From Acanthopleuribacter pedis (GTDB lineage: Bacteria > Acidobacteriota > Holophagae > Acanthopleuribacterales > Acanthopleuribacteraceae), in the NCBI RefSeq assembly GCF_017377855.1, contig NZ_JAFREP010000032.1:56467-120466 (forward strand): a stretch of 64,000 nucleotides of DNA, read 5' to 3'. The notes below the pieces were generated by a model. It saw only the letters and a program-made list of their open reading frames with translations, was not told the origin of the DNA and did no database searches. Both the position numbers and the translations under genes were made by a program. Shown here one piece after another: positions 52,432 through 59,980 of this stretch. Position 1 is the first letter of the stretch. Each line of letters begins with the position of its first letter.

Positions 52432-53304
52432 ATGAAAAAATCTTTAAAATGCTCACTGGTCGCACTCTTGTGTGCCACCTTTTTATTACTACCGCTTCAC
52501 GCGGGTTCCGACGCCAAGTCCGCCGAATGGCTGGAGAAAATGGCCAAGGCATACGCCAACATGCCTTACTCGCTTAACTACACCGGCGCCATGACCGTGA
52601 ACCAAATGGGTCAAGAGATCTCCATGAAAATGGACGGGAAGATGATCGCCAAGGATCAAACCCACCAGAACATGACCATGAAAATGACCATGAACACGCC
52701 CGCCGGTCCCATGGACATGAACGCGCTTTACGTGCTCGACGGCAGAATGATGTGGACCGAAATGAAAATGCCACCCCAAGCGGGCGGCATGACCCAGGTC
52801 ACCAAATTGTCCCTGGAAGCCATGGAAAAAATGAATGAAGAAATGGGTTTCGGCGGCATGGGCATGCAAGGCCCCATGGATCCCGCGCAAATGGTCAAAA
52901 ACATGGAAAAAACCCTCGACATCACCTTTAAAGGGATCGCCGACGGCAAAGTCACCATGCAAGCTGAGATGACGGAAGAAGCCGCCAAAAAAATGGGCAT
53001 GGCTCAGCCTGGCACGCCCGTCAAAGGCATGAAAATGACCTTGATCCTGGATGAGAAAAACATCTGGCCCACCACCATGAAAATGGAGATGGAAGGGCCC
53101 GAGGGTCAGAAGATGCCTTTTGAGTTTAACTTCAACGATTTCAAAAAGTTAGACAAGGTCGACGACGCGCTGTTCACCTACACGGCACCCGAGGGTGCGA
53201 TGGTCATTGACGGTGACCAAATGATGAAGCAACAGCAACAAATGAAAGAAGGCGACCACGGCCATGACCACAGCCACGGCGACCACGGTCACAAACACGA
53301 CTAA
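52432..53304 (+). CDS. Exported Met-rich protein with His-rich C-terminus
   Basis: A 290-aa protein with a signal peptide (CSLVALLCATFLLLPLHAGS). The mature part has the alternating beta-strand pattern of LolA/LolB-like outer-membrane lipoprotein-sorting folds (SLNYTGAMTVNQMGQEISMK; LYVLDGRMMWTEMKM; FNDFKKLDKVDDALFTY). It is extraordinarily rich in methionine: 40 Met besides the start. The last 17 residues contain seven His in a DHGHDHSHGDHGH pattern, suggesting metal (Cu/Ni/Zn) binding. The LolA-like call is tentative. GGGGAGAA precedes the ATG. A terminator shared with the convergent HEAT gene follows. Confidence 0.85.
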   Translation: MKKSLKCSLVALLCATFLLLPLHAGSDAKSAEWLEKMAKAYANMPYSLNYTGAMTVNQMGQEISMKMDGKMIAKDQTHQNMTMKMTMNTPAGPMDMNALYVLDGRMMWTEMKMPPQAGGMTQVTKLSLEAMEKMNEEMGFGGMGMQGPMDPAQMVKNMEKTLDITFKGIADGKVTMQAEMTEEAAKKMGMAQPGTPVKGMKMTLILDEKNIWPTTMKMEMEGPEGQKMPFEFNFNDFKKLDKVDDALFTYTAPEGAMVIDGDQMMKQQQQMKEGDHGHDHSHGDHGHKHD

Positions 53305-53325
53305 AGCCCCACGTCTTAAGCAATC

Positions 53326-53357
53326 AAAAACGCGACCCACGGGTCGCGTTTTTTTTT
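53326..53357. terminator. Bidirectional terminator
   Basis: AAAAACGCGACCC-AC-GGGTCGCGTTTTTTTTT lies between the convergent Met-rich protein gene and the HEAT-repeat gene, with A5 on the left and T9 on the right. Confidence 0.9.
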
Positions 53358-53359
53358 GC

Positions 53360-54154
53360 TTATTTGTCGGCAAGGCCCTCAATCGCAAATTCCAAGGTTT
53401 CGCGCACCAGCGCAAGCGATTCCGTCGCATGGGCTTCGCGGAGCGCGTCCAAAGCGGACGGGTCACCGCATTTCCGCAGGGCTCCCGCGGCACGGTTGCG
53501 CACCTCGTAGGTTTCGTCGCGGAGAAACGAACACAAAATGGGCACAACTTCTTCGCGTTGCGCCGCGGTTAAACGACCGGCCTCGGCCAAAGAACCCATC
53601 AGCAGGGCGACCTGTGCGCGAACTTCATCCGCTTTATCCTGCAACATGCCAATTAACAAAGGCACGTTTTCCGGCACATAAAGTGCGGCCAAAGCGTTGG
53701 CAGCATGGCGGCGCACGGTTTTGTTGCGGTTCTTTACCAGCTTCTTAAAAGGTTCGCGCAAGCGCTGATCGGCAAAGTAACGGCTTACAATCAAAATTGC
53801 GGCACCCGCCGCTTGATTCACCAACTTGGCCTGCCCAGTTTCCATGGCCTCAATGAGTACATCGGTCACGCGTGGATCGCGGATCCAGGCATGGGTCTTC
53901 TTGTTGACGGCACGCGCGGCCTCCTTGGCAACGACGCCGGCGGCCTTTGCCCGCGTTGGTACTTCACCTTCCCCGATCTGCTTCAGCACGCCGTCCAGTC
54001 GCTCCCGAAGCGGCTCATCCACGGGAATCAGTTCGTAATATGCCGCTTGGACCACCGTGTCGTGGTGCTCGATGAAACCGGCATTCAGCAGCAGGGTTTT
54101 GGCACCCTCGGCATCACCAGCATCGATCAGTCGCCGGGCCTCGTCAATAACCAT
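53360..54154 (-). CDS. HEAT-repeat protein, candidate immunity protein for the Rhs toxin
   Basis: A 264-aa all-helical protein without signal peptide. Four or more HEAT/ARM-type helical pairs are visible (for example NKTVRRHAANALAALYVPENVPLLIGML, DEVRAQVALLMGSLAEAG and YEVRNRAAGALRKCGDPSALDALREA), including the V-R-x-x-A-A-x-A-L-x pattern. Function is not determined by the fold. It is the next gene after the Rhs effector, on the same strand, 156 bases downstream, the standard position of a cognate immunity gene. ATG 54154 is preferred over GTG 54160 because of the GGGG sequence just upstream. Confidence 0.85.
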   Translation of the reverse strand: MVIDEARRLIDAGDAEGAKTLLLNAGFIEHHDTVVQAAYYELIPVDEPLRERLDGVLKQIGEGEVPTRAKAAGVVAKEAARAVNKKTHAWIRDPRVTDVLIEAMETGQAKLVNQAAGAAILIVSRYFADQRLREPFKKLVKNRNKTVRRHAANALAALYVPENVPLLIGMLQDKADEVRAQVALLMGSLAEAGRLTAAQREEVVPILCSFLRDETYEVRNRAAGALRKCGDPSALDALREAHATESLALVRETLEFAIEGLADK

Positions 54155-54310
54155 GGGCACACCCCGTTAAAAAATAGCCCGCTTCTCTCGCCGGCTTTCT
54201 ACTTGCAAACCAAGAACTTGCGATCCCTATACCAGGCTCATGCAATATCTTCCTTGCGCGCATCCTAGCACGTTTCCAAAACAGCTCATGTGCGGCGCGT
54301 TTCATCGGGG

Positions 54311-57300
54311 TTATTGCGGCCTGGGGAGATGGGCGATTTCGTTGCCGGCGGTGCCCCGATCAAGCGCCCGCTGGACATCGGCACGGGGCAAAATGGGCCG
54401 CGCCGCATCGTTGGGATCGTGGTAGGAATGGTAATAACGGGAGTCATCGCTGATGCGCCGGTTTTCCAGACCGTCAAATTCAACCCCTCGGATGTTCCCC
54501 TCGTTAATATGGTGGAGCGCGGATCCCTCTAAATTACGCGCATCACGACGGGTGTCCATATCGGTGGCAATAACGCGCATCGAATCAAACTCGCCCGCGG
54601 CCCGGTCGCGACTGTGCTGCATCATCCGCTCGCGGGGACATTGTTCGGTAATGCCCACGTAAACAATTTTCGGCGGTTGGCCTTTGGTAAGCACGTAGAC
54701 GGATTGGCCACGCGAGCCGCCACAGGCCAAGCCGAACGGATCAATAAAATTCAACGGGTTGGGCGCGTAGCGATAGCGGAATGGACCGGCCGCAAAACCC
54801 AGTGGATCCGGCGACAGGAACAGGCCGTCCTCGGCGCTGTAATAACGGAAACGGTTGTAGGACAGTCCGCTTTCCTCGTCGTAATACTGGCCGCTGTAGC
54901 GCAACATCGGCGCGTGTTCATCGCCAGACTGCGCCACCAACTTGCCCCATTCATCCAGGGTTCCCCACCAAGCGGTTTCGCCTTGATCGTCAACCACCTC
55001 CAGGGGTTCATCGCACAAACCGTGAATGACGTGGAACGGGACGCCGTCCTCAAACATCAACAAGGGCCGAAACCCGTCGATCACATATTCGGTCAACCGA
55101 TCTTCGCGCTCGACGGCCATTAATTGGTTGCCTTGCCAGTAAAAACGCGTTTCTTGGTCGCCTTCACATTTTCGGGTGCGGCGGCCGAAACCGTCGTAGT
55201 GATATTCAATGCGTCGCCCGTCCGGGCGTTCCACGGCATCGAGATGACCCAGCTTGTGCCAGTGGTAGCGGGTCACTTGATCGCCCAGGGTTCGCGAAAT
55301 CACGCGGCCCGCGTTGTCGTAATCAAGACGGGCGGCACCGGCCATGTTGAGCCGGTCGGCCGGTTGGTAAAACAAGCGCTCACCCGCGCGGTTATTGACG
55401 CGATTCCCCCCCGCGTCATAAACAAATTCCACGGGAGAAAGGCCAAAATGCTCGGAACGGACCAATTCCTGACTCGCGTTGTAGCCGTACAAAGCCTCAC
55501 CGCGCCGCGAATCCTTCACGGATTGAATTTGACCGGCGGCATCAAATTGAAATGCCCGGCCAAAAACCATTTTTGCATTTCCGACGCCAACCCACTGCTT
55601 GGACGGCAAGCCACGTGGGTCATATTCAAAACGCTCCTCAAAATTCAAGAAGTTACGGCGAATCAGCAAATCATTAGAAGTGTAGTCAAAACCCTGGCGA
55701 ACCCCTTTTTCGGAGAAAAAGGCGCGCAAACGGCCACGACCGTCGTGGTTGTAGTTCAGGGTACCGGCGCGGCTTCCCTCGAAGTCGCGGGTGCGAACCC
55801 TTCCCATCGGGCTCAACGTGGTGCGCACGGTGCGCCCGTTTTGGGTTTCGGCGACAATGCGCCCCAGGGCATCTCGCTCCAGGGTGACGCGTTCTTCACC
55901 GCGGGTGGAAGCCACGATGTTGCCGGCTAGGTCGTAGGTGAAAGACGCCAAGAGCAGACCGTCGGCGGTTACCTCGAGCAGGCGGCCCAGTTCGTCGTTT
56001 TCGTATTGAAGGCGGTTGACCCCGTCAAACCCGGCCACCACAAAACCGGCCTCATCGTATTCGTATTCCTGAAAAGAACCGTCGTAATATTCGGTTTTCA
56101 CCACGCGGTCCAAATCATCGTAGATGAAGGTGGTTTTTTGGCCCGCCCCATTGATGATGGCGGTATTGCGTTTTTCACTGTCCCATTCAAGTTTGTAAAT
56201 GCGTCCCGAGGCTTCTTCAATTTCGGTGGGCAGGTCGTATCCCTTGTAGCGGAAGTGGGTCACATGGCCGGCCTGGTCGTACCGAATCGCCTGACCGGCA
56301 CCATCGTAGGTGATCACCCGTTTGCCGTCCCCACCGTCGCGGCGATCCTCTACCGAGACACGACGGCCGAGCTGATCGTATTCAAAACGTTTCACCAAGC
56401 CGGCGCTGTCGTGACTTTCGATGGGATTCAGACGTACATCGAAATGCTCACGCGAAAGCACACCGCTTTCATCCGCCACAACCAAACGGGTCCATTTGGG
56501 ATCGTGGTCGTATTTGACCACGCTGCCGCCGGGATAAAGCACCTCGCGTAGGTCGTTTTGTTCATCGTACTGATAACGCGTGCTTTCACCCAGCGGGTTC
56601 ACCACCTCGGTCAAGGCACCCCGCGCCCAGCAAAAACGCCAGACCGCGCCGTCAAATTCGCGCACCTGAATGGGTTCGTGTTCCTCGTTGTAGGTCAGGG
56701 TGGTTTCGCCGCCGGTGCTGTAGCGAAGCGCCACCCGGTCACCGCGTCCGTCGTACTGGTACTCGGTGGTGAAACCGGAAGGCGTGGTTTCGCTGACCCG
56801 ACGACCATATTCATCGTAGCGGGTGAGCTGTCGGCTTCCGTTGGGAAGGGTCGTCATTTCAACCTGGCGGCCCTCGTTGTACTGGTAGGTCGTTTTGCGG
56901 CCTAAACTGTCCGTCACCACGGTCTGGCGGCCCGCCTCGTCATAAGCAAAAGCCCGCTCACCGTGACGCGCTTCGCCACCGAGCAACACGCAGCGACCCC
57001 CATCGTCGTATTTCATGCGGTAGGCCTTGTCGCCCAAATAGCGTTCGGAAGTCATGCGGCCCGCGTCGTCATAGGTGTAGGACTGGACCACGCATAAATC
57101 GTTGCGGGTCCGCAGCAGGCGGCCTTCTTTGTCGTACTCGAAAGCCACCATCAATTCGGGTTTGCGGCCGGATACGTTGAGGTAGAGTTTATTGAGCCGG
57201 CCCTCGGCGGTGTAATCAAAGGTGAGGCGTCGCGCCTGCAGGGTTTGGGCGACCTTTTTTACGCGGTTTTGGCTGTCGTAACTGATGTGGAGCGAGTGGC

Positions 57301-57712
57301 CGTCGGGTAAACCCCAGTGGGTCAGCCGGTACACGCCGTCGCCGCCGGCTTGGAAAAAGAATTTTTGAACGCGCTGCCGGTAGTCGTGCCAATGGTAGAG
57401 CTGAAGGTAGTCTTGATAACGGCGCAACTCCATGTTGTGGCCGAGGTTCCACAAGGACGCGCCGGCATCGAGTTGGTCAAACGAACCGTCGAAGGTCAAG
57501 GTATGGCCGTCGTGGCCGAAAAAGGTAAAACCGTCGAGGTCCGGTTCAATGGTCGCCTCAAAGGCGTGGTACCAACCGGGACCTAGCACGCCTGGTGCCC
57601 TGTCCAGCAAACCGGTGGAATAATAGCGCCGGAAGATGATGGGCACAATCCCACCGCAATCGACATCATGGGCCGCGGTATACAAGGAACCACGGGTAAC
57701 ATTAACCGGCAT
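54311..57712 (-). CDS. Rhs/YD-repeat polymorphic toxin with GIY-YIG-like C-terminal tip
   Basis: A 1133-aa Rhs protein. The N-terminus resembles the DUF6531 segment (GGIVPIIFRRYYSTGLL). A long shell of YD repeats follows (RYDEYGRRVSETTPSG, EYDQLGRRVSVEDRRD and many others), then the Rhs core ending YNRFRYYSAEDGLFLSPDPLGF...NFIDPFGL at about residue 995. The variable tip (996-1133) begins VYVLTKGQPPKIVYVGIT, which with a following Arg (RERMMQH) and Glu (LEGSALHH) fits the GIY-YIG nuclease pattern. It is predicted to be delivered by the VgrG/PAAR spike encoded upstream and to cleave nucleic acid in target cells. GAAGG precedes the ATG, 39 bases after the PAAR gene. The nuclease assignment is inference from motif. 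Confidence 0.9.
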   Translation of the reverse strand: MPVNVTRGSLYTAAHDVDCGGIVPIIFRRYYSTGLLDRAPGVLGPGWYHAFEATIEPDLDGFTFFGHDGHTLTFDGSFDQLDAGASLWNLGHNMELRRYQDYLQLYHWHDYRQRVQKFFFQAGGDGVYRLTHWGLPDGHSLHISYDSQNRVKKVAQTLQARRLTFDYTAEGRLNKLYLNVSGRKPELMVAFEYDKEGRLLRTRNDLCVVQSYTYDDAGRMTSERYLGDKAYRMKYDDGGRCVLLGGEARHGERAFAYDEAGRQTVVTDSLGRKTTYQYNEGRQVEMTTLPNGSRQLTRYDEYGRRVSETTPSGFTTEYQYDGRGDRVALRYSTGGETTLTYNEEHEPIQVREFDGAVWRFCWARGALTEVVNPLGESTRYQYDEQNDLREVLYPGGSVVKYDHDPKWTRLVVADESGVLSREHFDVRLNPIESHDSAGLVKRFEYDQLGRRVSVEDRRDGGDGKRVITYDGAGQAIRYDQAGHVTHFRYKGYDLPTEIEEASGRIYKLEWDSEKRNTAIINGAGQKTTFIYDDLDRVVKTEYYDGSFQEYEYDEAGFVVAGFDGVNRLQYENDELGRLLEVTADGLLLASFTYDLAGNIVASTRGEERVTLERDALGRIVAETQNGRTVRTTLSPMGRVRTRDFEGSRAGTLNYNHDGRGRLRAFFSEKGVRQGFDYTSNDLLIRRNFLNFEERFEYDPRGLPSKQWVGVGNAKMVFGRAFQFDAAGQIQSVKDSRRGEALYGYNASQELVRSEHFGLSPVEFVYDAGGNRVNNRAGERLFYQPADRLNMAGAARLDYDNAGRVISRTLGDQVTRYHWHKLGHLDAVERPDGRRIEYHYDGFGRRTRKCEGDQETRFYWQGNQLMAVEREDRLTEYVIDGFRPLLMFEDGVPFHVIHGLCDEPLEVVDDQGETAWWGTLDEWGKLVAQSGDEHAPMLRYSGQYYDEESGLSYNRFRYYSAEDGLFLSPDPLGFAAGPFRYRYAPNPLNFIDPFGLACGGSRGQSVYVLTKGQPPKIVYVGITEQCPRERMMQHSRDRAAGEFDSMRVIATDMDTRRDARNLEGSALHHINEGNIRGVEFDGLENRRISDDSRYYHSYHDPNDAARPILPRADVQRALDRGTAGNEIAHLPRPQ

Positions 57713-57751
57713 AACACACCTTCTCAGATTGGTTTTTTGGACGGGTAAGTG

Positions 57752-58708
57752 TTAGTGTTGGGCGCCGACGCGGGTGGTGCCGTTGGTGTTGGAACGGTTT
57801 TGGTTGCGTGCCCGCAAACCTTTCACCATTTTGAGCAAACCCTTGGCGATATCCATCCACGGCGGCATGGGAAACCCGCCGATCCAAACATCGGGGGAGC
57901 CGGCAAAAATGGCGCCCGGCGTTCCCGGCGGCAGGCAAGGATCTTTGCCCATCATGGCGGCCGCGGCCAGGGCCATGACGTCATTCGCCATTTGCGCCGT
58001 GGCGGTAGCGGCACTGAGCGCCAACGCGGCGGACATATCCGCGTTGTCCGCCTCAACCGATTCAACGATGTCCCCGGCAACCCCTAAACCGGTGGCGACA
58101 AACCCGCCCACCATGCAGGCCATCATCGCGGCCCGCATCGCCTTCTGGGCGGTGGCAATGGCGCCACGCAGAGCCGCCGCTTCCGAGGGAACGGGTTTGC
58201 AATGGAAGGTGATGTCCCCCACCCGCGCGGCACGCGCGCCCCCAATGAAAACCTTGGAGGAACCGGTATAGATTTCGTACATCGGCGGTAACCCACAGCA
58301 GGTTGGGTTGACACCCATATCGCCCGCCCGTGCCGCCGGTCGACCGTTGATAAGTACCTGAACACAACAACCAAAAGTCACGGGCCCAACGGGGGGAATC
58401 GGGGTCGGCGGAATCGGGGCCGGCCCACTGGGTGGGTGGGCAATGTGCGCATGGGGGGCGCCTAAGGCCAGCGAGGTCTGAAACGCGGCGGGTTGGGACG
58501 GTAACGCGGACGCCACAAAATTGGTGGCTCTGGCAAAACCCTCGTTGAGCAAGCCAATGGCCGCGGCGGGCGCGGTAACCACCGTGGCGATGGCGTTACC
58601 CGCTTTGTGCAAGGCATTTTCGGGGCGTTTTAGCGAGGGCGGTGTCGCCGGGGGAACACCGGGTAAAGCCGGGTCGATATCGGATAACATCCTGCTGCCT
58701 GCGCTCAT
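57752..58708 (-). CDS. PAAR-like spike-tip protein (type VI secretion)
   Basis: A 318-aa protein. An N-terminal segment with an alpha-helical hydrophobic region (~35-70) is followed by a Pro-rich linker and a PAAR-like domain (~85-165) with Cys/His ligands: GAPHAHIAHPP, TFGCCVQVLINGRPAARAGDM, NPTCCGLPP and VFIGGARAARVGDITFHC. Hydrophobic, Ala/Met-rich helices (175-260) could insert into membranes, as in pre-toxin or chaperone-dependent PAAR proteins. A further Gly/Pro segment (IFAGSPDVWIGGFPMPPW) follows. GGAGGG lies four bases before the ATG. It sits between the TPR gene (9-base gap) and rhs (39-base gap), as expected for a cap carrying the Rhs effector on VgrG. Confidence 0.88.
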   Translation of the reverse strand: MSAGSRMLSDIDPALPGVPPATPPSLKRPENALHKAGNAIATVVTAPAAAIGLLNEGFARATNFVASALPSQPAAFQTSLALGAPHAHIAHPPSGPAPIPPTPIPPVGPVTFGCCVQVLINGRPAARAGDMGVNPTCCGLPPMYEIYTGSSKVFIGGARAARVGDITFHCKPVPSEAAALRGAIATAQKAMRAAMMACMVGGFVATGLGVAGDIVESVEADNADMSAALALSAATATAQMANDVMALAAAAMMGKDPCLPPGTPGAIFAGSPDVWIGGFPMPPWMDIAKGLLKMVKGLRARNQNRSNTNGTTRVGAQH

Positions 58709-58717
58709 AACACCCTC

Positions 58718-59956
58718 CTACCCTTTTTTCAGGTTTTTGAGTTCTTCTTTGAGGCCGTCCACCTGATCCTCACGGCCGGCCCGCGGATAAACCCGTTTAA
58801 GATGGCCAAGGTTGGTTTGTAATTTGTCGTTCATGTCCAAGTTACGGCTGAGGGTCGCCGCGCCTTCAAAACTCGCGCAGGCCGCCTGCCACTTTTCTTG
58901 TTTCTCCTGAGACAAACCACGCCACATCATGGCGTCGACCTTGCCGTCGGGATCCAGCAGGTGGGTTGCCATTTGATCGGTTTGGTCGTAGTACTGCTCA
59001 GAAACGCCGTATTCTTTTAGCTTGAAATGGGTATCACCCAGGGAACGGACCGAATGGTAGAGCTGGGTGTTGTTCTTGCAATCGGCGGCGGTGACCACAC
59101 CCCATTCGTAATGGTCGCGGGCCTCGATCCAATTGTTTTGCCGCCGGTAGGTATCACCCATACAGTTGTAAACAAGGGCGATCATGGGTTTATCATCGAC
59201 GCTTTGATAGTAACCCATGCAGTAATCCAGCTTAAACAACGCATCCTTGGTGCGGTTGTACCCCGTGTCCATAATCGCCAAGGACAACAGGGCTTGGATG
59301 CGTTCGCCGTCGCTTTTGGTGGGGTCCTTGGCATCCATATCAAGCGCTTCGACCATCTGTTTTTGGGACAGGTCAATGGGACGTTCCCACACGCGCGGAT
59401 AATCACATAAACCGGGACGGCGGTTGGTTAAGTCGTAACGCACATCGCGCACAATCAAACGCACCTGACGCATCCAAGGCTGCACGGTTTTGTCGGCGGG
59501 CACAATTTGGTTCAGCAAGTTGATCAACCCGCCGCGATCCCCGATCGCGGTGGGGCACATCACCCACACCAAGCGGTGGCCGCCGTTGGGCGGCAATTGC
59601 GCACGCAAGTAGTCGAAAGCGCGAATCAAACGTTCCGCGGCCGGAAGCGCCCCATCGAACAGCTCGGGTGGGAGTTCCGGCAGCGGATCTTTGTCGTTTT
59701 CACCGGCATAGGTGTTGGCCAGGGTCCATTCCTCGCGCAAACGCTCCATACACACCGAAATGTAGGCGTCGATGTGGTTGCATTCATCGGCAAAGGACAG
59801 GAACACATCAGAAGCATCCGCCTCCTCAATGCCGCGCAGCATTTTGAGCACGGGCACCGTCTCCCCGTCGGAGCAAGGGATCAGCATCAAAAACTTATGA
59901 CGCTGCTCCACAAATGTCTCCAGATCTCGGTTGAAATCTGCAATGACACGCTCCAT
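58718..59956 (-). CDS. TPR-domain protein, candidate T6SS effector adaptor
   Basis: A 412-aa cytosolic protein. Residues ~10-195 form an alpha/beta region with hydrophobic strands (KFLMLIPCSDGE; RLVWVMCPTAIGDRGG; VRLIVRDVRYDL) and no Walker A motif. The C-terminal half (~205-390) is helical with TPR-like pairs (ALVYNCMGDTYRRQNNWIEA, YHSVRSLGDTHFKLKEYG, and MWRGLSQEKQEKWQAACASF). No known adaptor family (DUF4123, DUF1795/EagR, DUF2169) is recognisable. It sits between vgrG (24-base gap) and PAAR (nine-base gap), exactly where effector-loading chaperones are usually encoded. ATG 59956 has GAGG five bases upstream. Confidence 0.85.
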   Translation of the reverse strand: MERVIADFNRDLETFVEQRHKFLMLIPCSDGETVPVLKMLRGIEEADASDVFLSFADECNHIDAYISVCMERLREEWTLANTYAGENDKDPLPELPPELFDGALPAAERLIRAFDYLRAQLPPNGGHRLVWVMCPTAIGDRGGLINLLNQIVPADKTVQPWMRQVRLIVRDVRYDLTNRRPGLCDYPRVWERPIDLSQKQMVEALDMDAKDPTKSDGERIQALLSLAIMDTGYNRTKDALFKLDYCMGYYQSVDDKPMIALVYNCMGDTYRRQNNWIEARDHYEWGVVTAADCKNNTQLYHSVRSLGDTHFKLKEYGVSEQYYDQTDQMATHLLDPDGKVDAMMWRGLSQEKQEKWQAACASFEGAATLSRNLDMNDKLQTNLGHLKRVYPRAGREDQVDGLKEELKNLKKG

Positions 59957-59980
59957 GGGCACCTCTTCTCAGAACACGAA

